34,728 nucleotides of DNA from Deltaproteobacteria bacterium (GTDB taxonomy: Bacteria; Myxococcota; UBA796; SXON01), in assembly GCA_947483545.1 (NCBI GenBank), contig CANKNP010000009.1, positions 1 to 34,728 of the forward strand, given 5' to 3'. Of the stretch, positions 1-7,660 are shown piece by piece; within the stretch, counting starts at the first letter, position 1, and each line of letters begins with the position of its first letter. The notes under the pieces were generated by a model. The model was given only the letters and a program-made list of their open reading frames with translations. It was not told the origin of the DNA and did not search any database. Position numbers and translations under genes: made by a program.

Positions 1-2
1 AC

Positions 3-77
3 GCCCGCGGGGCGCTGCCTTCGCGCGGGGACCTGGAGCATTGGATCGGGACGGTGGAGAAGTTTGGTTTGAGGTAG
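3..77 (+). CDS. C-terminal tail of an upstream gene (partial)
   Basis: The frame that enters from the left edge ends at a TAG at 75-77. Its last residues read ...GDLEHWIGTVEKFGLR, which has the look of a genuine protein end (mixed polar and hydrophobic residues) rather than GC-rich noise. The gene body lies outside the window. I do not recognise the family, and with about 24 codons the call is tentative. Confidence 0.4.
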   Translation, partial: ARGALPSRGDLEHWIGTVEKFGLR

Positions 78-108
78 GGGGATCGTCCCCGGCGGCGTAT
101 GGCCTGGA

Positions 109-669
109 ATGCCCGATCCCTCGCTGCCACCTTCGAATCCTCACCTCGCGGCCGTCCTGGAGCGAAACATCCAGACATTGCTCGAAGTCCGGCGCCAGAT
201 GGACCTCCGCAAGACCCCTCGCGACCGGGCGGCGGACAACGTCACGCGCTGGTCCGGCAGCATGGGGTTCGTGTACGTTCATGTCGCCTGGTTTGTGGTG
301 TGGATCGCCCTGAACCTGGGCTGGTTCGGCATCCCGGCGTTTGACCCCTTCCCGTTCGGCCTGCTCACCATGATCGTGTCGCTGGAGGCGATTTTCCTGT
401 CCACCTTCGTGCTCATCAGCCAGAATCGGATGGCGGCCATCGGGGAGGATCGGGCAGATCTGGACCTTCAAGTAGACATGTTGGCCGAGTACGAGATCAC
501 CAAGATCCTGCGACTCACGGATGCGATCGCGCGGCACCTGAAGCTGTCGGAGGCGGTGGATCCAGAGCTTCAGGACCTGGAGAACATCGTCGAACCCGAG
601 GTGATCCTGCGAGAGATGGAGCAGCGGAGGCGGGCGATGAAGGGGGGGGATCGGGGGCGGAAGGGGTGA
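109..669 (+). CDS. DUF1003 family membrane protein
   Basis: Predicted 186-residue inner-membrane protein of the DUF1003 family; its biochemical role is unknown. The family signature is clear: an N-terminal polar helix, then two transmembrane segments at about residues 53-72 and 82-104 separated by the conserved FDPFPFGLLTMIVSLEAIFL stretch, followed by SQNRM and a charged, probably helical cytoplasmic tail. The length is normal for the family. The ATG at 109 has no Shine-Dalgarno; a TATGGC hexamer ends 5 nt before it, fitting the leaderless pattern seen elsewhere in the window. The gene is followed by a reverse-strand toxin-antitoxin-like pair, so it is probably transcribed alone. The family assignment is strong; no function is inferred. 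Confidence 0.88.
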   Translation: MPDPSLPPSNPHLAAVLERNIQTLLEVRRQMDLRKTPRDRAADNVTRWSGSMGFVYVHVAWFVVWIALNLGWFGIPAFDPFPFGLLTMIVSLEAIFLSTFVLISQNRMAAIGEDRADLDLQVDMLAEYEITKILRLTDAIARHLKLSEAVDPELQDLENIVEPEVILREMEQRRRAMKGGDRGRKG

Positions 670-723
670 TCGACGGGGCCAGCCCGGGCGCTGCGCAAAC
701 AGCAACGTCCGAAGACGGGGGTC

Positions 724-1350
724 TCACGCCGAAACGCGCAAATCCAAACACGCTGGGTGCGGCCGAAGTTTGCGCACCACGACATCCACCCAATCGGGCA
801 GCGGACCGTAGACCTTCCGCAACATTCCATCCTCGGTCCGGGCGCAGAGCCGCGCCTCCACGCCGTCCACAGAATTGTCGTACAAATAAAGCCGGTGCGC
901 GAGGCGTGCAGCCAACGGAAGGTTCGCCAACGACCGCTCGTATCGGCTGACGATCTTCTCGATCGGCACGGTATGGCCGCCATGGATCACCCGGTCGGCC
1001 ACGCGCGCGGCATTGATGCGCGGGTCCCTGGTCCCGATGAAAAAGACACGCACGAAATACCCGGCGGCTCTCGCTCGGTCGATGAAATCGACCTTGTCGG
1101 GTGCCGAGAACACGGTCTCGAACGCGATGCCCTTGCGTTCGGCCAGCAGCGCCTCGCGTCGCGCCTCCACCCATCTCGCCGCGTCCAGGACGGCGGCCGG
1201 CGCGTTCCAATCTCCGAAGCGCTCCCGCGCGATGTCATCGGGGTTCAGATACTCGACATCCTCGCTCCAGCGATCGGCCCGCAGCCGAACGGTCACGGTG
1301 GTCTTGCCCGCGCCGTTGGGCCCGGCGATCACCAGGAGGGTAGGGTTCAT
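724..1350 (-). CDS. Zeta-toxin-like P-loop kinase
   Basis: A 208-residue P-loop protein resembling the short chromosomal zeta-toxin-like kinases (PF06414 group). Visible features are a Walker A motif GPNGAGKTT near the N-terminus, the NPDDIA segment typical of the family after the first helix, a SxPDKVDFIDRARAAGYFVRVFF stretch, and a RYERSL helix that supplies basic residues in these kinases. Characterised zeta toxins phosphorylate UDP-N-acetylglucosamine and so block peptidoglycan synthesis; whether this short homologue does so is inference. Its ATG overlaps the stop codon of the 68-codon gene upstream (ATGA), so the two are translationally coupled as in toxin-antitoxin operons. Alternative: a housekeeping AAA-type small-molecule kinase. 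Confidence 0.8.
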   Translation of the reverse strand: MNPTLLVIAGPNGAGKTTVTVRLRADRWSEDVEYLNPDDIARERFGDWNAPAAVLDAARWVEARREALLAERKGIAFETVFSAPDKVDFIDRARAAGYFVRVFFIGTRDPRINAARVADRVIHGGHTVPIEKIVSRYERSLANLPLAARLAHRLYLYDNSVDGVEARLCARTEDGMLRKVYGPLPDWVDVVVRKLRPHPACLDLRVSA

Positions 1351-1553
1351 CGCGCGGAAGGCGTGCGCGCCCTGGCGTCGAACCGCGCGATCGCCTCAAG
1401 TTCGAGCAGCTCAATCCGCCGCCGCATCTCTCGAAGGCTCTGCTCGCGGGCCTGCGCCAACCCCGCAAACGACGCGCGCATGAGCCCGGCGAGGTCTTCG
1501 TCGGTGGGCTCAAAGGTGGGGTCGGCGAGGTTGATGCGAGGGGACATGGCCAT
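1347..1553 (-). CDS. Small antitoxin-like partner of the zeta-like kinase
   Basis: A 68-residue (or 66-residue) soluble, charged protein encoded directly upstream of the zeta-like kinase and overlapping it by 4 nt (ATGA). It begins MAMSPRINLADPTFEP and continues with a predicted amphipathic helix rich in Arg and Glu. No known antitoxin domain is recognised; the antitoxin idea rests on size, order and coupling. Two ATG codons lie 6 nt apart. A TAAGCT hexamer (reverse strand, 1559-1554) ends 6 nt before the second ATG at 1547, so the leaderless-type start would be at residue 3 (MSPRIN). Confidence 0.7.
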   Translation of the reverse strand: MAMSPRINLADPTFEPTDEDLAGLMRASFAGLAQAREQSLREMRRRIELLELEAIARFDARARTPSAR

Positions 1554-1559
1554 AGCTTA
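1554..1559 (-). promoter_or_regulatory. Candidate -10 hexamer (TAAGCT) of the antitoxin/zeta operon
   Basis: Reverse-strand GCTAAGCT lies just upstream of the first ATG. The hexamer ends exactly 6 nt before the second ATG (1547), so a canonical +1 would fall on that start codon. Confidence 0.4.
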
Positions 1560-1639
1560 GCCCTCTTGCCCGTGGAACGCCGCGTCCAGCCCGCTGGCCC
1601 CCCCACTCCCCCCCCGTCGCCCGCCGCACCCCGGTGAAT

Positions 1640-1645
1640 TACGCG
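1640..1645 (+). promoter_or_regulatory. Candidate -10 hexamer (TACGCG) before the 1652 start
   Basis: TACGCG is followed by six C residues and then the ATG at 1652. The placement supports 1652 rather than the upstream GTG at 1634 as the start. The hexamer lacks the final T of a good -10 box, so the evidence is positional. Confidence 0.3.
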
Positions 1646-1651
1646 CCCCCC

Positions 1652-3580
1652 ATGCTCACCCTCCTCGCGCTCCTCCTCTCGTGCGCCGGTAAAGACGGCG
1701 CGGACTCCGACACCCAGACGCTGGTGGACAGCCCCCGCGGCGATTGCAACCCCGTGGATGATGGCGGCTGCATGTTGCCCTTCCCCTCGTCGTTTTTCCT
1801 CGACGAGGACGCTGCCATGCCCTCCGGCTACCGCGTGGCGTTCGGCGAAGGCTCGCTCCCTGCCGACCGCTTCGGCACGCCGATCCGGCCGGACGCCTGG
1901 AATGTCCGCGACGGGTTCTCGACCATGGCGCCGCTCTACGCGCACCTCCCCGGCGCCGACCCAGCGAGCCCCGGGTCGCTCTCCTTCGACAACCTCGGCG
2001 ACTACGAGAATGCAGACGTCACCACGGTGATCGTGGATGTCGAGACCGGCGCCCTCGTCCCGCACTACATCGAGCGCGAGGCGTTCCCCTCGGACAGCAC
2101 CCGGGCCGCGTTGGTCCTGCACCCTGTCGTGCCGATGGAGCACGCCCGGCGCTATGTCGTTGGCATCCGCGGGCTGACCGGCGGCACCGCTCCGGCCGGG
2201 TTCGCCACCCTCCGCGATGGCGGCAGCACGTCGGACCCCGACCTGGAGCGCCAGCGCGACAGCTACGACAGCGTGATCTTCCCCGCCTTGGAAGCGGCTG
2301 GTTTCGCGCGCTCGGAGCTGCAGCTCGCCTGGGACTTCGTCACTGTCTCGGCCGAAGGCTCGCTCGCCGTGACCATTGCGGTGCGGGATGACGCGCTCGC
2401 CCAGGTCCCCGCGACCGGCCCGGCCTATACGATCACGTCGAACGTCGAGACGGGCTGTCCGGACGGCGAGGTCCGCGGGCGCACGATCTCGGGCGAGATG
2501 ACCGTGCCTTTTTACCTGGAGGCCGACGAGCCCGGCGTGTTCTTGAACCGCCCCGACGGCACGATGGACGGTCCGGTTGTTCAGAACGGCGAGGCGAACG
2601 TGCCCTTCACCATCGTCGTGCCGTGCTCGGTGCTGGCCGATGGCACCCCGTCCAGGCTCCTGCAAGCCGGCCACGGCCTGTTCGGCTCGCACACCGACAT
2701 CACCGGCCAGACGTTCAGCGACGTCGCCCATCGCAGCCACGCCATCCTGTTCGCCACGAGCTGGCGCGGCATGAGCGAGAACGACTACAACGCCGTGACC
2801 TTGATGATGGCGGGCGATCCCTCGGACTTCGGCATCATCCCCGACGGGCTTGTCCAGGGTCACGTCGAGGCGCTCTTGATGGCCCGGCTGATGCAAGGTG
2901 ACCTCGCCGGGGACGACGCGCTGTCGCTCGATGGCACCTCGCTCGTCGATACTTCCGGTGTGGATTTTTACGGGGTGTCGTTGGGGAGCGTGCTCGGCGG
3001 CGCGCAGGTGGCGATGTCTCCGACGATCGACCGCGCCGTGATGCAGATCTCCGGGATGCCGTTCTCGCTGTTGCTCACGCGCTCGGCGTCGTTCACCGCG
3101 TTCCTGGCGTTGCTTGGCGCCAAGTTCGATGATCCCCTGGACATCTCGATGATCGTGCCGCTCGCGCAGATGCTCTGGGACCCGACCGAATCGGGCGGCT
3201 GGGCGCACTACCTGCAGGATGGCACCGATGTTGGCGGCATCTCCGGCCGGCGGTTCCTGTTCCAGACCGGCGTTGCCGACGACACGGTGACCTCCATCGC
3301 CGGCCAGACCTACGCACGCTCGGTCGGCGCCGGGCTGCTCGACATGGCGCCCCGCGAGGTCTGGGGGCTTGAGACCGTCAGCGACCCGATGACCGGCTCT
3401 GGCCTCGTGGAGTGGGACTACGGGTACACCGAGAACCCCGTGCCGCTCCCGGTCGGCCTCGGGGATGCTGACCCGCACAACCTGCTGCCCGCTGAGGAGT
3501 CTGCGAAGGATCAAATCGCACAGTTCTTCCTGACCGGCAGCCTGGGCAGCGTGTGCGAGGGGATCTGCGATCCGGAGTAG
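1652..3580 (+). CDS. Secreted alpha/beta-hydrolase-like lipoprotein
   Basis: A large (642-residue) predicted lipoprotein with a very short signal, MLTLLALLLSC, whose Cys is the lipidation site, followed by an acidic linker (GKDGADSDTQT). The N-terminal part has the PFPSSFFLDEDAAMPSGYRV phrase found in extracellular lipase/virulence-factor-lipase N-terminal regions. Further on, DFYGVSLGSVLGG contains a GxSxG nucleophile elbow (GVSLG), consistent with an alpha/beta hydrolase acting outside the cytoplasm, possibly a lipase or esterase; the substrate is not predictable. A GTG at 1634 would add six residues, but the hydrophobic signal and the -10-like hexamer placement favour 1652. The gene stands alone and is followed by a heptamer tandem repeat. 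Confidence 0.75.
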   Translation: MLTLLALLLSCAGKDGADSDTQTLVDSPRGDCNPVDDGGCMLPFPSSFFLDEDAAMPSGYRVAFGEGSLPADRFGTPIRPDAWNVRDGFSTMAPLYAHLPGADPASPGSLSFDNLGDYENADVTTVIVDVETGALVPHYIEREAFPSDSTRAALVLHPVVPMEHARRYVVGIRGLTGGTAPAGFATLRDGGSTSDPDLERQRDSYDSVIFPALEAAGFARSELQLAWDFVTVSAEGSLAVTIAVRDDALAQVPATGPAYTITSNVETGCPDGEVRGRTISGEMTVPFYLEADEPGVFLNRPDGTMDGPVVQNGEANVPFTIVVPCSVLADGTPSRLLQAGHGLFGSHTDITGQTFSDVAHRSHAILFATSWRGMSENDYNAVTLMMAGDPSDFGIIPDGLVQGHVEALLMARLMQGDLAGDDALSLDGTSLVDTSGVDFYGVSLGSVLGGAQVAMSPTIDRAVMQISGMPFSLLLTRSASFTAFLALLGAKFDDPLDISMIVPLAQMLWDPTESGGWAHYLQDGTDVGGISGRRFLFQTGVADDTVTSIAGQTYARSVGAGLLDMAPREVWGLETVSDPMTGSGLVEWDYGYTENPVPLPVGLGDADPHNLLPAEESAKDQIAQFFLTGSLGSVCEGICDPE

Positions 3581-3583
3581 GGA

Positions 3584-3620
3584 GGCTGTAGGCTGTAGGC
3601 TGTAGGCTGTAGGCTGTAGG
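3584..3620 (+). repeat. (GGCTGTA)5 heptanucleotide tandem repeat
   Basis: Five perfect copies of GGCTGTA (3584-3618) plus GG lie 3 nt after the lipoprotein stop codon. The run ends in TGTAGGCCTAC, whose GTAGGCCTAC core is palindromic. The unit is not a multiple of three and lies outside any gene. Confidence 0.95.
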
Positions 3621-3682
3621 CCTACTTGTCGAAGGCTTCGCCCCAGGCGCGTTCGTCGCGACACGGAACGAGCTGAGCACGC

Positions 3683-3688
3683 TACATT
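3683..3688 (+). promoter_or_regulatory. Candidate -10 hexamer (GC-TACATT) of the GNAT gene
   Basis: TACATT matches TAnnnT and ends exactly 6 nt before the ATG at 3695, with no Shine-Dalgarno between them. A leaderless transcript is likely. Confidence 0.45.
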
Positions 3689-3694
3689 CGGGGC

Positions 3695-4291
3695 ATGGAG
3701 CTTGGCCCCCTCGATCCCCTCGTCGTTCGCGAGCGCGACGACGGCATTCGCATCCTGCGCCTGCGAACCCCCGCGGACGCTGAGCCCTGGCGCGCGGCGT
3801 TCGCGGGGGCGTACCAGGCCATCTGGAGCGAGCCGCCCTACGACGAGCGCTTTTTCCCGGATGAGGCCGAGGGCATCCTGCTCCGCGCCGTCCGCCTGCC
3901 CGACCACATCACGCTGCTCGCTGTCCGGGAAGGCGGCATCGTCGCAGGCTTCGCGATCGCCTACCCGGTGCAGGCCAAGAGCGACGTGGCGCGCGAGATC
4001 CGCGGGCTGCTCCCGGTCGAGGACACCTTTTACTTCGCGGAGCTCGGCGTTCTCGAGGCCTACCGGGCGAGGGGGCTCGGCCAGGAGCTCGTCCAGCTTC
4101 GGCTCGAGCTGATGGACAAGGGGCGCTACCATCACGTGCTGCTGCGCACGAGCGCGCTCCGGAACTCCAGCTATGAGATGTACCTGGCGCTCGGGTTCCA
4201 GGACACGGGCGTGTACATGGAGGTCAAATCTCGAAAGAACGACGGCAGCCAGCGCACAGATCGGAGGCTGTTCCTGTCGCGGGTGGGGTGA
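3695..4291 (+). CDS. GNAT family N-acetyltransferase
   Basis: A 198-residue single-domain GNAT acetyltransferase, which would transfer an acetyl group from acetyl-CoA to an amine. The core motif A is visible at about residues 115-140: ELGVLEAYRARGLGQELVQL, with the R-x-x-G-x-G type pyrophosphate loop (RARGLG) that binds CoA. It is followed by LLRTSALRNSSYEMYLALGFQDTG, the usual C-terminal beta-strand/helix with the YLALGF signature. The substrate is unknown. The start at 3695 is supported by the -10-like TACATT six bases upstream. It is followed 55 nt later by the IF-1 gene on the same strand, which may be partly co-transcribed. Confidence 0.85.
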   Translation: MELGPLDPLVVRERDDGIRILRLRTPADAEPWRAAFAGAYQAIWSEPPYDERFFPDEAEGILLRAVRLPDHITLLAVREGGIVAGFAIAYPVQAKSDVAREIRGLLPVEDTFYFAELGVLEAYRARGLGQELVQLRLELMDKGRYHHVLLRTSALRNSSYEMYLALGFQDTGVYMEVKSRKNDGSQRTDRRLFLSRVG

Positions 4292-4346
4292 GGGAGTTGC
4301 GAGATCGTCGTCTATCCGTTAGCCGGGCCACCTCCCAGAGCTGTGC

Positions 4347-4565
4347 TTGGCAAGTGACGATCTGATCGAAATTGACGGCGTAATCAAAGAAGTGTTCCCT
4401 GGGGGCGCGTTCCTGGTACAAACAGACGCGGGGACCGAAGTGCACGCGCACCTCGCTGGCAAGCTCAGGCGGTTCCGCATCCGGGTGGTGCTGGGGGATC
4501 GCGTAACTGTCGCGGTTTCTCCGTACGATTTGAGCAAGGGTCGGATTACGTTCCGGCACAAGTAG
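4347..4565 (+). CDS. infA: Translation initiation factor IF-1 (stand-alone copy)
   Basis: A 72-residue IF-1, the usual length for the family, which binds the 30S A site during initiation through an OB fold. Conserved blocks are DDLIEIDGVIKEVFPGGAFLV, EVHAHLAGKLRR, IRVVLGDRVTVAVSPYDL and SKGRITFRHK at the end. The initiation codon is TTG at 4347, giving the MASDDLIE start expected for IF-1; no good Shine-Dalgarno precedes it. The gene is not next to ribosomal protein genes, so it may be a second copy; the rest of the genome would decide. It sits between an acetyltransferase and an aminopeptidase gene. Confidence 0.93.
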   Translation: MASDDLIEIDGVIKEVFPGGAFLVQTDAGTEVHAHLAGKLRRFRIRVVLGDRVTVAVSPYDLSKGRITFRHK

Positions 4566-4630
4566 GGTCGGCTTCGCTCCTCTCGGGCCGGGAGCATCGA
4601 GCTTCGCGTCGGTCGGAGATAGATCGGCGA

Positions 4631-6049
4631 ATGCCCGCAGACAACGAACGCGCCTCGCACGACCCCGCGAACCCCGAAGCCCTGTTGCGCTTCATGACCG
4701 AGCGATGGGCAAAGCCGCGCCCTCGTCGAGGCTCGGTCAAAGCCGCGGCCGCCCACAAGCGACGGCGGGAGGCCGTGTCCAGCGCGTTCCCCGGCGAGGT
4801 CCTCGTCGTCCCGACGGGCTCCGAGAAGATCCGGGCCAACGACACGATGTTCCGGTTTCGCGCCGGCACGGACTTTTTCTACCTCACGGGCAGCCATGAG
4901 CCAGATGGGGTGCTGGTGCTCTTGCCGGAGGGCCGGGGCCATCGGTCGGTGCTCTTTGTGGAGCCCAATCCAGGCAAGTCGAACGCCACTTTTTTCACCG
5001 ATCGCCAGAAGGGGGAGCTGTGGGTAGGCGCCCGACGCGGGGTGCCAGAGAGCCGCGCGTGGTTTGGAGTGGACGAGGCACGGCCGCTTGGTGATCTTCC
5101 CCGCTTTCTCACAGACCTGCACGGGCCTTTCCGGGCGCTGCGGGGGATCTCCGGGGTGATCGATGGGCGGCTGAAGCCCCAGTCGGATCGGGACACGGCG
5201 TTCGGTCAACACCTGTCGGAGCTGCGGCTCGTGAAAGACGCCGCGGAGGTGGCGGAGCTTGCGGCGGCGGTGGCGTCCACGAAGCGCGGGTTTGAGGACG
5301 TGATCCAACGACTCTCGATCGCCCGGAGCGAGCGAGAGATCGAAGGGGTGTTCGGGCTGCGCGCGCGTTGGGAGGGGAACGACGTCGGCTACAGCACCAT
5401 CGCCGCGTGCGGGAGCCACGCGTGCGTCCTGCACTGGACCAAGAACAACGGCGCGGTCCGACCGGACGATCTGCTGCTGCTCGATGCGGGCGTCGAAGGC
5501 ACCTCGCTCTACACCGCAGACATCACCCGCACGCTCCCGATCTCGGGGACCTACTCGGCCGCCCAGCGCGAGGTCGTCCGTCTGGTCTGGGAAGCGCAAC
5601 GTGAGGCGTTGAAAGAGGTGAAGCCCGGAAATGACTTCCTGGCGCCCAACCGCGCCGCGATGCGGGTGCTCGCAGCGGGGTTGCAGCGTATGGGCATCCT
5701 CGCCGACGCCGACGACGCACTCCTGGAACAGCACCAGTTCTACCGGCGCTACACGTTGCACAACGTCTCCCACATGCTCGGGCTCGACGTGCACGACTGC
5801 GCCCGCGCCCGCGAGGAGACCTACAAGTTCGGCAAGCTCGTCGAGGGCATGGTGTTGACCGTCGAGCCGGGCCTGTACTTCCAGCCGGACGATCGGACGG
5901 TGCCCGTGAAGTACCGGGGCATCGGCGTCCGCATCGAAGACGATATTCTCGTGACCGCGACAGGGTTCAAGAACCTTTCCAAGGCTTTGCCCTCTGAGCC
6001 CGGTGCGGTGGAGCGGTGGATGCGAAGGGTGTGGGCCGGGCGTCCCTAG
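4631..6049 (+). CDS. pepP: Xaa-Pro aminopeptidase (aminopeptidase P, M24B)
   Basis: A 472-residue cytosolic metallo-aminopeptidase that removes N-terminal residues preceding proline. The N-terminal creatinase-like domain (to about residue 210) has FRAGTDFFYLTGSHEPDGVLVL, typical of aminopeptidase P. The C-terminal pita-bread domain keeps all five dinuclear metal ligands: Asp285 (LLLLDAG), Asp297 (ADITRT), His381 (HNVSHMLGLDVHD), Glu412 (TVEPGLYF) and Glu436 (RIEDDI). The length fits the proteobacterial enzyme plus a basic N-terminal extension of about 40 residues. The ATG at 4631 is preceded by TAGATC ending 5 nt upstream. A GC-rich hairpin region follows the stop codon. Confidence 0.95.
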   Translation: MPADNERASHDPANPEALLRFMTERWAKPRPRRGSVKAAAAHKRRREAVSSAFPGEVLVVPTGSEKIRANDTMFRFRAGTDFFYLTGSHEPDGVLVLLPEGRGHRSVLFVEPNPGKSNATFFTDRQKGELWVGARRGVPESRAWFGVDEARPLGDLPRFLTDLHGPFRALRGISGVIDGRLKPQSDRDTAFGQHLSELRLVKDAAEVAELAAAVASTKRGFEDVIQRLSIARSEREIEGVFGLRARWEGNDVGYSTIAACGSHACVLHWTKNNGAVRPDDLLLLDAGVEGTSLYTADITRTLPISGTYSAAQREVVRLVWEAQREALKEVKPGNDFLAPNRAAMRVLAAGLQRMGILADADDALLEQHQFYRRYTLHNVSHMLGLDVHDCARAREETYKFGKLVEGMVLTVEPGLYFQPDDRTVPVKYRGIGVRIEDDILVTATGFKNLSKALPSEPGAVERWMRRVWAGRP

Positions 6050-6067
6050 CAGTCCGTAGCGCATACA

Positions 6068-6117
6068 CCGGGAGCGCCGCCCGCGAGACTCGCAGCGGGC
6101 GCCGCGGCTGCTCCCGG
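6068..6117 (+). terminator. GC-rich hairpin downstream of pepP
   Basis: CCGGGAGC (6068-6075) pairs with GCTCCCGG (6110-6117), and an inner GCCCGC (6079-6084) pairs with GCGGGC (6095-6100). No T-run follows, so the role as a terminator is uncertain. Confidence 0.45.
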
Positions 6118-6144
6118 AGCCGAAGAACTCAACGTCGCCCGGGC

Positions 6145-6172
6145 CCCCGGCGCGGGTACTCCCGCGTCGGGG
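6145..6172. terminator. Hairpin with 12-position stem and TACT loop
   Basis: CCCCG-g-CGCGGG / CCCGCG-t-CGGGG with a 4-nt TACT loop and a single G:T wobble position. It lies in the 258-nt gap between pepP and the next lipoprotein gene. It has no T-tract and could stabilise or terminate the pepP transcript. Confidence 0.5.
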
Positions 6173-6307
6173 CTAGCGCCCGCCGCGAGAGCACGAGCGG
6201 CCCGCCTTTTCTCTCACGAGCGCGGAGGAACTTCGGCGCACGACACGAGCCGAACCGGGCCTGCCCGCTCGCTCCTGGATAAACCCGCCGCTCCTCCTGG
6301 AGGGTAC

Positions 6308-7144
6308 ATGTCGCAAATTCCCCGCTGGTCGGTCGCCCTCTCCCTCCTTGTGTTGATCGCCTGCGACCCGCCCGCGCCTGTGGCTCCGGTAGAACCCGTG
6401 GTCGTTGCGCCGCCGCCGCCCATCGAGAAGGTGGAACTGGACGCGGCGGAGGACCACAGTTCCCATCTCGTGCCCTCGCCGGCCGAGACCCAGCGCGCGA
6501 TGGAGAACATGGGCATCGCGACCGGCATCTCGAAGCTCGTGCGCGAGCGCAAGTTGGACATGGCCACCGACAACAAGGACGTCGTGGCTGTCCGCACGGG
6601 TGTGGCGCTGGCGGACTGCCTGCTCACCTTGAAGGACGCCGAGAAGCCGAAGCTGATCGAGCGGCTTGAGCTGGTCCGGTCTGGCATGAACGCGCTCGGG
6701 GCGGGCGGCAACGTGAACATGACGCTGGAGGATCTGATCGCGCGGGTGACCAATGACAGCGCTTCGCGCGACGACCTGCTGCGCGACCTCGACGAGATGC
6801 ACAACAACATCATCCCCGAGATCGAATTCCAGACCGGCGGGGACCGCTTCATCCCCTTGATGCAGGCGGGGAGCTGGCTGGAGGGGTCCAACCTGGTCAG
6901 CCGGGCGATCCTGGAGGCGGGCAAGCCCGACGCGGGGACGAACCTGCTGCGGCAACCCAAAATCGTCGCCTATTTCCTTGGCTATGTAAAGGACGAGGGG
7001 GCCGCCAAGGCGCCGCAGCAGGTGCTGGTGCAGCTCCAGAAGACCCTGCGGAGGCTGGAGGAGATCTCGGCCAAGGAGGCGTTCACCGCCGACGACGTGA
7101 AGGAGATCGAGATCCAGACGGACGCCGTGCTCGGCATGTTGTAG
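6308..7144 (+). CDS. Hypothetical lipoprotein
   Basis: A 278-residue predicted lipoprotein of unknown function. MSQIPRWSVALSLLVLIAC is a standard lipoprotein signal with Arg in the n-region and an LIAC lipobox. A Pro/Val-rich linker (DPPAPVAPVEPVVVAPPPP) follows, then an all-helical-looking domain with many Leu, Glu and Lys, including TTLKDAEKPKLIERLELVRSG-like segments and a C-terminal amphipathic helix (QVLVQLQKTLRRLEEISA). No family is recognised. A GGAGG (6299-6303) precedes the ATG, so unlike many neighbours this gene has a ribosome-binding site. Its stop codon directly abuts the ATG of the MOSC gene, indicating an operon of two. Confidence 0.75.
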   Translation: MSQIPRWSVALSLLVLIACDPPAPVAPVEPVVVAPPPPIEKVELDAAEDHSSHLVPSPAETQRAMENMGIATGISKLVRERKLDMATDNKDVVAVRTGVALADCLLTLKDAEKPKLIERLELVRSGMNALGAGGNVNMTLEDLIARVTNDSASRDDLLRDLDEMHNNIIPEIEFQTGGDRFIPLMQAGSWLEGSNLVSRAILEAGKPDAGTNLLRQPKIVAYFLGYVKDEGAAKAPQQVLVQLQKTLRRLEEISAKEAFTADDVKEIEIQTDAVLGML

Positions 7145-7660
7145 ATGACCCTCGTGGACGATGTGCGCGCGCTGGTCGCGGACACCGATCGGGCGGTGGT
7201 CGCGATGGTGGTGCAGCGACTCCCCGGAGAGCAGCGGGCAACGCCGCCAAGCATCACGCTGGACCCCACCTGCGGCGTGATCGGCGATCGCTGGGGTGAA
7301 GCCGCAGCGCCGAACCCTGAAGCCATGGTCACGCTGATGCGCTGGGACGTCGCCGCGCTGCTCGCCGCCCGCGCGGGCGTGCCGGTCGAGATCCTCGGGG
7401 ACAACCTGTTCGCGAGCTTGGACACGGGGGCGTCGAACCTGCCGCCCGGCACCGTCCTTCAGATCGGCGGTGCCCGCTGCGTCGTGACGCCGAAGCCGCA
7501 CCGCGGCTGCAACAAGTTCGCCGCCCGCGTGGGCAAAGACGCCTGGGCGCTCACCCTCTCCGAGGAAGCTGCCCAGCTTCGCGGCGTCCATCTCCGTGTG
7601 CTTGTGCCGGGCGAGGTCGCGGTCGGCGACATCATCAGCGTGGTGTCCCGTCCCGGGTGA
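7145..7660 (+). CDS. MOSC domain protein
   Basis: A 171-residue stand-alone MOSC (molybdenum cofactor sulfurase C-terminal) domain. The signature is visible in order: CGVIGDRWG, VEILGDNLFASLDTGASNLPPGT, IGGARCVVT, PKPHRGCNKFAARVG with the conserved Cys of the putative sulfur-carrying site, a RGVH turn and the terminal PGEVAVGDIISV. MOSC domains are thought to deliver sulfur to metal cofactors, for example Moco, but stand-alone members are mostly uncharacterised. The ATG follows immediately on the stop of the lipoprotein gene (TAGATG), so translation is likely coupled. The last 26 nt overlap the 3' end of the convergent DUF3052 gene. Confidence 0.85.
   Translation: MTLVDDVRALVADTDRAVVAMVVQRLPGEQRATPPSITLDPTCGVIGDRWGEAAAPNPEAMVTLMRWDVAALLAARAGVPVEILGDNLFASLDTGASNLPPGTVLQIGGARCVVTPKPHRGCNKFAARVGKDAWALTLSEEAAQLRGVHLRVLVPGEVAVGDIISVVSRPG

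Noticed and set aside
1235..4135. 966-codon reverse-strand open frame
   Set aside because: It runs antisense through the lipoprotein and GNAT genes, has His/Arg/Gly-biased composition and no domain, and includes the heptamer repeat. It is a GC-rich shadow.
4319..6064. 581-codon reverse-strand open frame opposite infA and pepP
   Set aside because: It is antisense to two well-conserved genes with intact motifs. Its composition (His, Arg, Val rich) is typical of a shadow frame.
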